Shown: positions 44,862 through 54,574, counted from the stretch's first letter. The stretch is DNA of 64,000 nucleotides from Leisingera sp. NJS204 (GCF_004123675.1 NZ_CP035419.1:1-64000), one strand, 5' to 3'. The notes: generated from the sequence alone by a model not told the origin. Numbers and translations: made by a program.

Positions 44862-47402
44862 ATGTTCTACGACCTGGCCAAATTGCGTGCGTTTGCCGCC
44901 AATCCTTGCCTGATTGCGGCGGGCGGGGCTGAGCTGACTTATGCTGCGCTGGCTGACGCCGCCGCAGAGTTCGGCAAATCGCTGCCGCAAGAGCGGCGGC
45001 TGATTGCGGTTGAAGCCGCTTCCGATCCCGAAGCCATTATCGCCTATGCGGGCGCCCTGGCCGCCGGCCACGCGGCTATGCCGCTGCCGGCCGCGGACCC
45101 CGTCACCGCTGCCCGCCTGGAGGAACGGTTCCGTCCGGCTGCCAGCTTCCGGCGCGTGGGCGGAACCTGGCAATTGCTGACGCACGCGCATGAACCCGCT
45201 GAAATCCACCAGGAGCTGACACTGCTGCTGCAGACCTCCGGCAGCACCGGCCACGGCCGCGGCGTACGCCTGTCCGGCACCGCTATGGACACCAACGCCA
45301 GCGCTATAGCCCAGTATCTCGGGATCCAGCCCACAGATCGCGCCGCACTGATCCTGCCGCTGCATTATTCCTACGGCTTGTCGGTACTGCACTCGCATCT
45401 TGCCGCCGGTGCCAGCCTCTGGCTTGCGCCCGGCTCGGTGCTGGACCCCGGTTTTGCCACAGCGCTGGAGGCCTCCGGCGCCACCAGCCTGGCCGGCGTG
45501 CCGCATCATTTCCGCTTGCTGGACAGCGCCGGCCTCTCCCATGCGCTGCCCGAAGGTATCAAAACCCTGACCGTTGCCGGCGGCGCCATGGAGCCGGAGC
45601 AAGTCCGCGCGTGGTCTGCCCGGACGCAGGCCCGCGCAGGCCGCTTCTTTGTGATGTACGGCCAGACCGAGGCCACCGCGCGGATCAGCTACCTGCCGCC
45701 GGAGCAGGCCTTGGACAATCCCGGTGCCGCAGGCCGCGCCATTCCCGGCGGACGTCTGCTGCTGCGCTCGGCTTCGGGCGCAGAAATCACCACCCCCGAG
45801 GGCGAAGGCGAGCTGATCTATCAGGGACCGAACGTGATGATGGGCTATGCCGAAAGCCATGCCGATCTGGCCAGGGGCGCCGAACTCAGCGAGCTGGCGA
45901 CCGGCGATCTGGCCCGCCGCGATGCAAACGGGCTCTACCACATCACCGGGCGGCTTTCGCGGATGTCCAAGATTGCCGGCCTGCGTATCGGCCATGACGC
46001 CATCGAACGGGCCTTGGCCGCCCAGGGGCATGAGGCCGCGGTTTGGGGTGATGACAGCCGCATTTCGATTGCAATCTGCGGGGCGGAGGACGGCATCGCT
46101 GCGATGGCCGCCCAGCTGACCGGCATCGGCCGGCAGCATTTCACCATCCATCCGCGCAAGTCCCTGCCGCGGCGCGCCAATGGCAAGATCGACTATCCGG
46201 CGCTGAAGGCGCAATCAGCGCAGCGCAAACCTGCCAGGAATGTACTGGCAGCCTTTCAGGCCGCCTTTGCGCCGCAGAGCGTGGGCCGAAACGATAGCTT
46301 TGCCGCGCTTGGAGGAGATTCCCTGCGTCATGTAGAGCTGTCCCTGGCTCTGGACGAAGCCCTTGGCGGCGCCCCGGCGGGCTGGGAAAACATGCCGATC
46401 AGCACTCTTGAGCAGGCCGCCCCGGCGCCCGGCGCCAGCCTGCCTTTCGATCTGGTGGCCCGTGTGGCTGCCATCCTCGCAGTGGTGGTGGCCCACCAGA
46501 CCCTTTGGCCGGTGTTCGGCGGGGCAGCTGCGATGGTGATCCTGATGGGAATGAGCGTTGCAGGCTTCCGCTGGGAGGCGCTGAAGTCCGGCGACATGCG
46601 CAGCTTCTTTAAACCGGTGGCTGCGGTGCTGATCCCCTATTACCTGATCCTTGCAGGCTATGCTGCGGTGTGGGAGCAGGTACCCTGGGTCTCGGTCTTT
46701 CTGGCCGGCAATTTTGCCGTGACAATCCCGGAAACCCACTTGATGCTGCCGTATTTGTACTGGTTCATCGAAGCCTATCTGCAGATGACGCTGCTGGTGG
46801 CGCTGCCCTTTGCCGTGCCGCCCCTGCGCCGGTGGCTTGCAAGCCAGGGTGCTTTCCGTACCGGCCTGTGTTTTCTGGCGTTTGCCGTGGCGCTGCGGCT
46901 GATCGTGCCGGAAGTCTGGCAAATCGGCGGACGCGCGCAGTTCACCGTGCCGTGGGTCTTCTACCTGTTTGCCTTGGGCTGGTGCATCACCGCCGCCAGC
47001 ACGCCGCGGCAACGGCTTCTGGTGCTGGGGGCAGCCTGCCTGATCATGCCCGCGGCGGCCTACCTGGGCGGCAACTGGTACGGCGGCTGGATCAAATACA
47101 TGTGGCTATTGGCACTTATTGCCGGGCTGCTGTTTGTCACCCGCCTGCCGATGCCGCGGTTTGCGGCCCGCCCGCTGATGCGGCTGGCCCAGGCCGCCTT
47201 CCCGATCTACCTGCTGCACCGGTTTGTGCCGGAACTGCTGATGCCGATGTTCGGGCTGGAGGCCCGCAGCCCGCTGAACGATGCGCTGGCAATCATTGGC
47301 GGCCTCGCCCTGGGTCTTGCCGCTGCCGCCGTGCAGCGCCAGCTGATACAGGCTTGGACCAATGCCCGGAACCGCCGCCAGCCGGCAGCAGTGCAGGCCT
47401 AA
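44862..47402 (+). CDS. Fusion of AMP-forming ligase, carrier domain and membrane acyltransferase
   Basis: 846 residues in three parts. Residues 1-440: an adenylation domain with LLQTSGSTGHGRGV, MYGQTEATARISY, ATGDLARRD and the C-terminal Lys in RRANGKIDYP. Residues about 460-520: a phosphopantetheine carrier domain with attachment Ser in FAALGGDSLRHVEL. Residues about 535-830: a ten-helix acyltransferase-3 domain with the conserved R/H pair (LVARVAAILAVVVAHQTLW) and FPIYLLHRFVPELL. The logic suggests an acyl or aminoacyl group is activated, held on the carrier and handed to the membrane acyltransferase for transfer to an envelope or exported acceptor (inference). ATG 44862 has AAAGGAG upstream. 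The stop overlaps the convergent aminotransferase gene by 4 bp. Substrate unknown. Confidence 0.85.
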   Translation: MFYDLAKLRAFAANPCLIAAGGAELTYAALADAAAEFGKSLPQERRLIAVEAASDPEAIIAYAGALAAGHAAMPLPAADPVTAARLEERFRPAASFRRVGGTWQLLTHAHEPAEIHQELTLLLQTSGSTGHGRGVRLSGTAMDTNASAIAQYLGIQPTDRAALILPLHYSYGLSVLHSHLAAGASLWLAPGSVLDPGFATALEASGATSLAGVPHHFRLLDSAGLSHALPEGIKTLTVAGGAMEPEQVRAWSARTQARAGRFFVMYGQTEATARISYLPPEQALDNPGAAGRAIPGGRLLLRSASGAEITTPEGEGELIYQGPNVMMGYAESHADLARGAELSELATGDLARRDANGLYHITGRLSRMSKIAGLRIGHDAIERALAAQGHEAAVWGDDSRISIAICGAEDGIAAMAAQLTGIGRQHFTIHPRKSLPRRANGKIDYPALKAQSAQRKPARNVLAAFQAAFAPQSVGRNDSFAALGGDSLRHVELSLALDEALGGAPAGWENMPISTLEQAAPAPGASLPFDLVARVAAILAVVVAHQTLWPVFGGAAAMVILMGMSVAGFRWEALKSGDMRSFFKPVAAVLIPYYLILAGYAAVWEQVPWVSVFLAGNFAVTIPETHLMLPYLYWFIEAYLQMTLLVALPFAVPPLRRWLASQGAFRTGLCFLAFAVALRLIVPEVWQIGGRAQFTVPWVFYLFALGWCITAASTPRQRLLVLGAACLIMPAAAYLGGNWYGGWIKYMWLLALIAGLLFVTRLPMPRFAARPLMRLAQAAFPIYLLHRFVPELLMPMFGLEARSPLNDALAIIGGLALGLAAAAVQRQLIQAWTNARNRRQPAAVQA

Positions 47403-48607
47403 GACAGCGCCGCGACTGCAGCGGCAATCCGGGATAAGGCTTCTTGCAGCTCCGTCTCGGACGTCGCATAGGAAACCCGGAAGTAAGGCGAGATGCCAAA
47501 GGCCCGGCCCGGCACCACGGCCACATGATGCTGATCCAGCAGGTAGGCGCAGAAATCCGCGTCCGTCTCCAGCACAACACCCTGCGGCGTGTGCTTGCCC
47601 AGCACCCCGGCGCAATTGGCAAATGTGTAAAACGCGCCCTCCGGCACCGGGCACTCAATGCCGTCGATGCCATTGAGCGCCTCCACCACCAGATCGCGCC
47701 GTGTCTGGAAACTGGCCCGCCGCTCTGCCAGCACCTCCTGCGGCCCGTTCAACGCGGCCACCGCGGCCGCCTGCGAAATCGAGGACGGGTGCGAGGTCGA
47801 TTGCGACTGCACCACTTTCATCGCCGCAATCAGATCCTTCGGCCCGCCCGCATAGCCCAGCCGCCAGCCCGTCATCGCATAAGCCTTGGAGACGCCGTTG
47901 ACCGTCAGCACCCGCTCCTTCAGCCGCGGCTCCACCTGTGCGGGCGTGGCGAATTCGAACCCGCCATAGGTGATGTGCTCATACATGTCATCGGCCATCA
48001 GCCAGACATCCGGATGCCGCAGCAACACCTCCAGCAATGGCCGGTAATCCGCGGCGCTGTACCCCGCACCTGCCGGATTGGACGGCGAATTCAGCAGCAG
48101 CCAGCGGGTGCGCGGGGTGATCGCCGCCTCCAGCCTCTCTGCGGTCAGCCGGAACCCTGTATCACTGCCGCAAGGCACCAGCACCGGCTCCCCGCCGGCA
48201 ATCCGGATGATATCGGAATAAGAGGTCCAATAGGGCGTGGGCACGATCACCTCATCGCCGGGATCGAGGCTCGCCATGAAGGCATCAAACAAGATCTCCT
48301 TGGCCCCGGTGCCCGAGGTGATCTCGTCCAGCCCATAATCCAGCCCGTTGTCGCGTTTGAACTTCGCCTGCACCGCCAGCCGCAATTCCAGCGTACCGCC
48401 AAGCGGGGTGTATTTCGTTTCCCCCGCCCGCATCGCGGCGGCGGCTGCCTCCTTGATGTGGTCCGGCGTGTCGAAATCCGGCTCCCCCGCGCCCAGGATG
48501 ATCACCGGCACTCCCTGGCGCTTCATCTTTGCCGCCTTCGCGCCGATGGTAAGAATTTCGGAGACCTCGATCGGGTCAAGACGGCTGGCGCGGCGGAACT
48601 GGGCCAT
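47399..48607 (-). CDS. Class-I aspartate aminotransferase-type enzyme
   Basis: A PLP aminotransferase (402 residues) of the AspC/AatA branch common in alphaproteobacteria: ILGAGEPDFDTPDHI, KYTPLGGTLELR, SPSNPAGAGYS, the PLP lysine in NGVSKAYAMTGWRLGY and the Arg in YFRVSYA. Likely substrates are aspartate and 2-oxoglutarate, but related enzymes use other amino acids. ATG 48607 has AGGGAG upstream. It stands alone between the adenylation fusion and LysR genes. Confidence 0.83.
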   Translation of the reverse strand: MAQFRRASRLDPIEVSEILTIGAKAAKMKRQGVPVIILGAGEPDFDTPDHIKEAAAAAMRAGETKYTPLGGTLELRLAVQAKFKRDNGLDYGLDEITSGTGAKEILFDAFMASLDPGDEVIVPTPYWTSYSDIIRIAGGEPVLVPCGSDTGFRLTAERLEAAITPRTRWLLLNSPSNPAGAGYSAADYRPLLEVLLRHPDVWLMADDMYEHITYGGFEFATPAQVEPRLKERVLTVNGVSKAYAMTGWRLGYAGGPKDLIAAMKVVQSQSTSHPSSISQAAAVAALNGPQEVLAERRASFQTRRDLVVEALNGIDGIECPVPEGAFYTFANCAGVLGKHTPQGVVLETDADFCAYLLDQHHVAVVPGRAFGISPYFRVSYATSETELQEALSRIAAAVAALS

Positions 48608-48745
48608 GGCAAAGGCTCCCTGCTAGTTGTGGCGCAGCCAGATTGAAGCATCGGATTATAGAGGAAAACCAGCCAGTCCCGACGGCATACATTCCTGTTA
48701 GTCATGGCTAGCGGTGCTGCCCGGCCTTCGGCCAGGCAGAGCACC

Positions 48746-49633
48746 TCAATCCGGCCTGCCCTTCAACTGCTTGCGCATCCAGGCTTCTAGCTTTTGCACC
48801 GCTTCCGGCACCGGCCCGTGCGGACGCACCAGGTAATAGCGCTTGCGCGACACCAGCTCCGGACCCGGAATCCGCACCAGATCCCCTGACGCAATTTCCC
48901 GCGCCACCATGTCATAGGGCACTATCGCAGCCCCCAGCCCCGCCGCCGCTGCCGCAATCACCATCGAATGCTGATCGAAATAGCGCCCGTCCTGCCGCGG
49001 TGCGCCTGCCAGCCCGGCGCGCTCGAACCACTCCGCCCAGGTTCCTGCCCGGCTGTCCAGGTGCAGCAGCGGCGCCTGTGCCAGGCTACCCGCCAGCTCC
49101 AGCTGGTGCGCGGCATAAAACGCGGGCGCGCAGACCGGCACCATTTCCTCGCCGAACAAGGGCGCCATATGCGTGCCCGGCCAGTTGTCCAGCCCGTAGT
49201 GCACCGCCAGGTCGAAATTCTCGCGCGCAAAATCAAACGGCTCCAGCCGGGTGGAGAAACTCAGCTCCACCTCCGGATGGCGAGCGAAGAAATCCGGCAG
49301 CCGCGGAATCAGCCACAGGTTGGCAAAGGCAGGCAGCACCGCAATCCGCAAAGCCGAGCGGCCCGCCCCGGCAGCAGCAGCCTTCTGCAGCGTCGCCCGC
49401 AAACCTGCCAGATCCAGCTCCAGATCGGCGGCCAGCCCCTGCCCCGCAGGCGTCAGCACCACACCCCGGCCTGAACGCTGGAACAGGTCGAACCCCAGAT
49501 CCGCCTCCAGCTCCTTTACCTTCTTGCTGACGGCGCTTTGCGTCAGCCCCAAATCCTCTCCCGCCGCAGTGAAACTTTGATGCCGCGCAGCGCTTTCAAA
49601 ACAGCGCAGATGGGTCAGGCCCGGCAGGCGCAT
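48746..49633 (-). CDS. LysR-family regulator (GcvA-like), second of a tandem pair
   Basis: The 295-residue protein has the LysR helix-turn-helix (SFTAAGEDLGLTQSAVSKKVKELE) and a substrate-binding-protein-like C-terminal domain. It begins 1 bp after the other LysR gene with GGGAGG upstream, so the two are co-transcribed. The start MRLPGLTHLRCFESAARH is typical of GcvA-like members. Divergent catabolic genes lie beyond its partner and are the likely targets; the ligand is unknown. Confidence 0.85.
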   Translation of the reverse strand: MRLPGLTHLRCFESAARHQSFTAAGEDLGLTQSAVSKKVKELEADLGFDLFQRSGRGVVLTPAGQGLAADLELDLAGLRATLQKAAAAGAGRSALRIAVLPAFANLWLIPRLPDFFARHPEVELSFSTRLEPFDFARENFDLAVHYGLDNWPGTHMAPLFGEEMVPVCAPAFYAAHQLELAGSLAQAPLLHLDSRAGTWAEWFERAGLAGAPRQDGRYFDQHSMVIAAAAAGLGAAIVPYDMVAREIASGDLVRIPGPELVSRKRYYLVRPHGPVPEAVQKLEAWMRKQLKGRPD

Positions 49634-49634
49634 C

Positions 49635-50540
49635 TTACACCTCCCCCAGCTGCGACAGCAGCCATTCGCGAAATTTGATCAGCGGATATTCCTCTGGCTG
49701 ATCCGCAGGCCAGACCAGGTAATATTCGCCCAAACTCACTGCCGCCCCCTCCATCGCCAGCAACAGCCGGCCTTGCGCAATTTCATTCTCCGCCAGGAAA
49801 TCCGGCAACAACGCCACCCCCAACCCATGCACCGCCCCCTGCGTCATGGCCGAGGATTGGTCAAACAGCATCCCCCGCAGCTTGGCCGCCGGCACATCGT
49901 GAAGATGAAACCACTGTTCCCAGCAATCCGGGTGCGTCTCCAGATGCAGCAACGGATAGTCCAGCAGTTCCGCCGGGCTGGAAACCGGCCCCGCCATCAG
50001 CCCCGGCGCGCAGACCGGCAGCACATGTTTCGGCATCAGCGGCAGATACGCCACCCCCGGCCAGTCCCGCGTGCCGTAATGGATCGCCGCCTGCGCCGTG
50101 CCCGCATCAAAGCTGAACGGCAGATTATGCGTGTGCAGGTTCACCGTGATGCCGGGATGCGAGGCGGCAAACTCCCGCAGCCGCGGCGCCAGCCAATGGA
50201 GGCCAAAGGACGGCAGGATCGACAAGGTGAAACTGCCGCCGTCCGGGTTCGCCCGCAGCTTGACCGAGGCCTGCGCCAGCCGGGTCAGGATCGCGCGCGC
50301 CTCCTTGGCAAAGCCGGTCCCCGCCGGTGTCAGCTGCATCCGCATCTGGTCACGGGCAATCAGATCGACCCCCATCTGCTCCTCCAGCTGTTTCAATTGG
50401 CGGCTGACGGCGCTTTGCGTCAGCGACAGATCCTCCGCTGCCGCCGAAGCACTGCCCAGCCGGTCTACGGCCTCCAGCGCCAGCAGCGACGGGATCGAGG
50501 GCAGAAAGCGGCGCGGGGCAATCATATGATCTTTGCTCAT
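49635..50540 (-). CDS. LysR-family regulator (GcvA-like), first of a tandem pair
   Basis: About 301 residues, a LysR protein with ASAAAEDLSLTQSAVSRQLKQLE as its helix-turn-helix. It resembles its downstream neighbour throughout (QSAVS, PAG-G, HYG-DWPG), so the pair probably arose by duplication and then diverged. ATG 50540 was chosen; ATG 50525 is an alternative and neither has a strong ribosome site. Divergent from the aldehyde dehydrogenase gene (139 bp between), the standard position for a LysR regulator of that gene. Confidence 0.83.
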   Translation of the reverse strand: MSKDHMIAPRRFLPSIPSLLALEAVDRLGSASAAAEDLSLTQSAVSRQLKQLEEQMGVDLIARDQMRMQLTPAGTGFAKEARAILTRLAQASVKLRANPDGGSFTLSILPSFGLHWLAPRLREFAASHPGITVNLHTHNLPFSFDAGTAQAAIHYGTRDWPGVAYLPLMPKHVLPVCAPGLMAGPVSSPAELLDYPLLHLETHPDCWEQWFHLHDVPAAKLRGMLFDQSSAMTQGAVHGLGVALLPDFLAENEIAQGRLLLAMEGAAVSLGEYYLVWPADQPEEYPLIKFREWLLSQLGEV

Positions 50541-50678
50541 AACTTCAGGATTTAGTTTCAATAGCAATCCGCGCCGGAGGGTGCAATTTCTATATCAGAC
50601 CGACGCCCGGCAGGACATCGGCGCAAATCAGGCTAAAGTTTTGCTCATGTCCTGCCCTCGCTTCAAAAGGATCCCGAT

Positions 50679-52181
50679 ATGCCTCATTCCGACATCCTCG
50701 CCGCTGCCGGCCTGACCCAAGCCGAACTGACCGGCGGCAGCCTCTCTGTCACCACGCCCGTCGACGGCAGCGAAATCGCCCGCCTGAAAACCCACTCCGC
50801 GGCGGAGGCCGAAGCGCAGATTTCCGCCGCCAAATCCGCCTTCAAATCATGGCGCCTGGTGCCCGCCCCGCGCCGCGGCGAGCTGGTGCGCCTGCTGGGC
50901 GAGGAACTGCGCCGCGAAAAGGAAAACCTGGGCCGCCTTGTCACCCTGGAATGCGGCAAAATCTACCAGGAAGGCCTCGGCGAAGTGCAGGAGATGATCG
51001 ACATCTGCGACTTTGCCGTCGGCCTCTCGCGCCAGCTTTACGGCCTCACCATCGCCTCGGAACGCCCCGGCCACGCCATGCGCGAAACATGGCACCCGAT
51101 GGGCACCTGCGGTATCATCACCGCCTTCAACTTCCCCGTTGCACCCTGGTGCTGGAACGCAGCACTTGCGCTGGTCTGCGGCGATCCGGTGATCTGGAAA
51201 CCCTCCGAGAAAACCCCGCTCACTGCGCTGGCAGTTCAGAAGATCTGCGACCGCGCCATGGCAACATTCGGCGAGGACGCCCCTAAGAGCCTGATCCAGG
51301 TGCTGATCGGCGAGCGTGATCTGGGCGAGGCGCTCACTGCCTCCAAAGACGTCGCCATCATCTCGGCCACCGGCTCTGTGCCGATGGGCAAGGCGGTTGC
51401 GGCGGACATGTCGCAACGCCTTGGCCGCACCATTCTGGAACTTGGCGGCAACAACGCGATGATCGTGGCACCTTCGGCCGATCTTGAAATGGCCCTGCGC
51501 GCCATCGTTTTTTCCGCCGTCGGCACCGCCGGCCAGCGCTGCACCAGCCTGCGCCGCCTGATCGTGCACAAGGATATCTATGACGCGCTGATCCCGCGTC
51601 TGATCAAGGCCTACGCGGGCCTGCCCATCGGCGATCCGCTGGCGGACGGCACCCTGGTCGGCCCGCTGATCGACCGCCAAGCCATGGATTCTATGCTGCG
51701 GGCGCTGGAGCGCGCCCAGAGCGAAGGCGGCACCGTGCATGGCGGCGGCCGCGCACTGACGGACAGCTTTGCCAAAGCGGCTTATGTGCATCCGGCAATC
51801 GTCGAGATGCCCGCCCAGACCACGATCATGCACACCGAAACCTTTGCGCCGATCCTCTATGTGGTGAAATACGCGGGTCTCGACCAAGCCATTGAAATGC
51901 AGAACGAAGTACCGCAAGGCTTGTCGTCCTGCATCTTCTCCACCGACGTGCGCGAATGCGAATATTTCCTCTCGGCAGCGGGCTCGGACTGCGGTATTGC
52001 CAATGTGAACATCGGCCCCTCCGGCGCTGAAATCGGCGGTGCGTTCGGGGGCGAAAAGGAGACGGGCGGCGGCCGTGAAAGCGGATCCGACGCCTGGAAA
52101 GGCTACATGCGCCGTCAGACCAACACGGTGAACTATTCACGCGAGCTGCCGCTTGCTCAGGGGATCAAGTTTGACATCTGA
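50679..52181 (+). CDS. amaB: Aldehyde dehydrogenase, ALDH7 type (aminoadipate semialdehyde dehydrogenase-like)
   Basis: NAD-dependent dehydrogenase of 500 residues. ITAFNFPVAPWCWNAALAL, ELGGNNAMIV and catalytic Cys in GTAGQRCTSLRR are diagnostic of the ALDH7 branch (antiquitin/AmaB). AmaB oxidises 2-aminoadipate 6-semialdehyde in lysine breakdown via pipecolate. The following oxidase gene fits that pathway and overlaps by 11 bp. Symbol by analogy with Pseudomonas amaA-amaB; an alternative is a related amino-aldehyde substrate. Confidence 0.8.
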   Translation: MPHSDILAAAGLTQAELTGGSLSVTTPVDGSEIARLKTHSAAEAEAQISAAKSAFKSWRLVPAPRRGELVRLLGEELRREKENLGRLVTLECGKIYQEGLGEVQEMIDICDFAVGLSRQLYGLTIASERPGHAMRETWHPMGTCGIITAFNFPVAPWCWNAALALVCGDPVIWKPSEKTPLTALAVQKICDRAMATFGEDAPKSLIQVLIGERDLGEALTASKDVAIISATGSVPMGKAVAADMSQRLGRTILELGGNNAMIVAPSADLEMALRAIVFSAVGTAGQRCTSLRRLIVHKDIYDALIPRLIKAYAGLPIGDPLADGTLVGPLIDRQAMDSMLRALERAQSEGGTVHGGGRALTDSFAKAAYVHPAIVEMPAQTTIMHTETFAPILYVVKYAGLDQAIEMQNEVPQGLSSCIFSTDVRECEYFLSAAGSDCGIANVNIGPSGAEIGGAFGGEKETGGGRESGSDAWKGYMRRQTNTVNYSRELPLAQGIKFDI

Positions 52182-53442
52182 TCTGGCATCCTGCCTCTGG
52201 CACCAAACCTGCCAGGAAAATCCAGCCTTCCCGGAACTCACCGGGGAGGCATCAGCTGATCTCGTGGTGATCGGCGGCGGCTATACCGGCTGCTCTGCCG
52301 CGCTCAAGGCTGCGGAAATGGGCGCCTCGGTCCGCCTGATCGAGGCGGAGGAAATCGGCAGCGGCGGCTCGGGCCGCAATGTCGGACTGGTGAATGCAGG
52401 CCTCTGGCTGCCGCCCGAAGACATCAACGCCGAACTGGGGGCAGAGGCCGGCAACCGCCTGTCGGCCCTGCTGGGCGGCGCGCCCCGGATGGTGTTCTCC
52501 CTGATCGGGAAACACCGCATCCAATGCGAGCCTGAGCAGGGCGGCACCCTGCACTGCGCCCATGCCCCTGCCGGCCTGGCTGACCTGCAACGCCGCCACG
52601 CACAGCTCCGCGCCATTGGCGCGCCGGTGGAATTGCTGGACCGGGACGAAGCCGTCCGGCGCACAGGTTCCGCTGCCGTGCACGGTGCCCTGTTCGATCC
52701 GCGCGCGGGCACAATCCAGCCGCTCGCCTATGTCCGCGGCCTCGCCCGTGCCGCCGCGGCAGCCGGCGCGCAGCTGCACAGCTACTCCCCCGCCGCCGCG
52801 ATCAGCCGCGACGGCACCAGCTGGCAAGTGACAACACCAAGAGGCAGCCTGCGCGCCAGGCATCTGATCATGGCCACAAACGCCTATGCCCGCGACATCA
52901 CCGGCTACAGCGCGCCGCGAGTGATCCCGGTTCATTACTTCCAGGCCTCCACCGATCCGCTGCCTGCCGCTCTGCTCGACAAACTCCTGCCAAACAAAGA
53001 AGGCTGCTGGGACACCGCCCTGGTGATGTCCTCCTGGCGGCTGGATCAGGCCGGGCGGCTGGTGATCGGCGGCATGGGTGCGCTCAACCATTTCGGCAGC
53101 GCCCTGCATCGCAACTGGCTGCCCCGCAAACTGGCAGCGCTTTACCCCCAATTGAAAGACGCGAGGCTGCACAGCCCTTGGCATGGCCGCATTGCCATGA
53201 CCACCGAACACCTGCCCAAGATCCTGGATCTGAACGGCGGCTTAGCCTGTTTCGGTTATTCCGGCCGCGGTATCGGCCCCGGCACGCTGTTCGGCACCGC
53301 AATGGCCGAGGCCCTGCTGACAGGCGACCAATCCTGCCTGCCGGTTCCGCCCGCAAAAGGCCACGCAATCCCCTTTGCAGGGCTGCGCAGCGCCTACTAC
53401 GAGACCGGTGCCAGCCTCACCCATCTGATCAGCGACAGGTGA
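52171..53442 (+). CDS. amaA: FAD-dependent amine/amino-acid oxidase, pipecolate oxidase-like
   Basis: A DAO-fold flavoprotein (423 residues) with the dinucleotide motif VVIGGGYTGCSAALKAAEMG, SGGSGRNVGLVNAGLW, and a C-terminal FAD segment ACFGYSGRGIGPGTLFG. Next to an ALDH7 gene it most likely acts as L-pipecolate oxidase (AmaA), feeding aminoadipate semialdehyde to the dehydrogenase. TTG 52171 was chosen because AGGGGA lies five bases upstream and it gives MTSDLAS; the upstream TTG 52153 is less likely. Other secondary-amine substrates are possible. Confidence 0.7.
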   Translation: MTSDLASCLWHQTCQENPAFPELTGEASADLVVIGGGYTGCSAALKAAEMGASVRLIEAEEIGSGGSGRNVGLVNAGLWLPPEDINAELGAEAGNRLSALLGGAPRMVFSLIGKHRIQCEPEQGGTLHCAHAPAGLADLQRRHAQLRAIGAPVELLDRDEAVRRTGSAAVHGALFDPRAGTIQPLAYVRGLARAAAAAGAQLHSYSPAAAISRDGTSWQVTTPRGSLRARHLIMATNAYARDITGYSAPRVIPVHYFQASTDPLPAALLDKLLPNKEGCWDTALVMSSWRLDQAGRLVIGGMGALNHFGSALHRNWLPRKLAALYPQLKDARLHSPWHGRIAMTTEHLPKILDLNGGLACFGYSGRGIGPGTLFGTAMAEALLTGDQSCLPVPPAKGHAIPFAGLRSAYYETGASLTHLISDR

Positions 53443-53466
53443 AAAGGCGGGCCGCACCGGCCCGCC
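53442..53466 (-). terminator. Terminator between the oxidase and znuA genes
   Basis: GGCGGGCCG and CGGCCCGCC form a perfect 9-bp stem with a 3-base loop. On the minus strand it is followed by TTTT (A53442-A53445). It sits just past the znuA stop and can serve both convergent genes. Confidence 0.75.
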
Positions 53467-53472
53467 CGCCGA

Positions 53473-54564
53473 TCATTTGCAGCCGGCAATCGCTGCGCCG
53501 ATATCCTGCAGCAGTGCCGGGTAGAACTGCGGCCCCGCTTCCAGCTTGGCACCCAGCGGATCCAGCACCGCGGTGCCCGCACCGGTGCCGTCCAGCACGG
53601 TGGCGACCACGCCCGGGTTGAACTGCGGCTCCGAGAAGACGCAGGCCACCTTGAGGTCCGCCACGACATCGCGCATTTCGGCAATTCGCGCCGGGCCCGG
53701 CTTGGAGGCGTCACCGATCGAAATTGCCCCGGCGGCATTCAATCCAAATCCGCGCTCGAAATACTGATAGGCGTCGTGGAACACGATGAACTGCTTGGCG
53801 CGGAACGGCTCCAGCGCAGCCAAGACGCTGGCAACAGTGTCCGCAATCTCCTGCCTGCCGGCTTCGGCATTAGCCTTGTACGCGGCGGCATTTCCTGGGT
53901 CATGCTCTGCCAGCTCCTCCGCGATCACATCAAGCCAGGCCTGGGCATTGGCCGGCAGCAGCCAGGCATGCGGGTCGGTGCCGTCATGGTGATGGCCATG
54001 GGCATGATCATCATGGTCACCGTGATCGCTGTGGCCATCTTTTTCCGCAGGGTCTTCATGGGCCTCATGATCGTCGTGATCTTCATGGCCCTCAGCATGC
54101 TCTTCATGGCCATGATCATCATGATCTTCATGCGCATCGTGACCGTCATGATCCGCATGGTCCTCCTCATCGCCATCATGTGCATGCGCCTCAAACCGCG
54201 CGCCTTCCCGGAACGGCAGAACCGTGGTGCCCGTGGCCTCCAGCAGCTCCACCCGGTGCGCGCCGCCGGCCAGTTCCTCCAGCGGGCCATGCAGCCAAGG
54301 GGTCAGCGCCTCACCCAGCCAGAACACCAGATCCGCCTGATCCAGCGCCCGCGCCTCGGAGGGGCGCATCGAATAGCCATGCGGCGAAGCCCCCGGCGGC
54401 ACCACAAGGGCCGGCTCACCCAGGCCCTGCATCACCCGCGCCACCAGCCCGTGCACCGGCGTGATATCCGTCGCCACACGCGGCACCTCCGCCCAGGCCG
54501 CCCCGGTTCCCGCCAGCAAGGCCAGTATTGCCGATCCACTTCTCCACATGCCGGAATTCCGCAT
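53473..54564 (-). CDS. znuA: Periplasmic zinc-binding protein ZnuA
   Basis: The zinc ABC importer's binding protein (363 residues), with a signal peptide ending GAAWAE. Metal ligands: His in VHGLVARVM, His after the loop (DPHAWLLP), His in FHDAYQYF, and a late acidic ligand. The variable loop (about residues 125-200) is very rich in His, Asp and Glu and may collect zinc. ATG 54564 has GGGGCG upstream; ATG 54576 is less likely because a candidate Zur site overlaps it. Divergent from zur-znuC-znuB. Confidence 0.93.
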   Translation of the reverse strand: MRNSGMWRSGSAILALLAGTGAAWAEVPRVATDITPVHGLVARVMQGLGEPALVVPPGASPHGYSMRPSEARALDQADLVFWLGEALTPWLHGPLEELAGGAHRVELLEATGTTVLPFREGARFEAHAHDGDEEDHADHDGHDAHEDHDDHGHEEHAEGHEDHDDHEAHEDPAEKDGHSDHGDHDDHAHGHHHDGTDPHAWLLPANAQAWLDVIAEELAEHDPGNAAAYKANAEAGRQEIADTVASVLAALEPFRAKQFIVFHDAYQYFERGFGLNAAGAISIGDASKPGPARIAEMRDVVADLKVACVFSEPQFNPGVVATVLDGTGAGTAVLDPLGAKLEAGPQFYPALLQDIGAAIAGCK

Positions 54565-54574
54565 ATCACGCCCC

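Noticed and set aside
46670-47437. Plus-strand frame overlapping the acyltransferase part of the fusion gene
   Set aside because: Alternate-frame shadow; the main frame shows continuous membrane helices and acyltransferase motifs.
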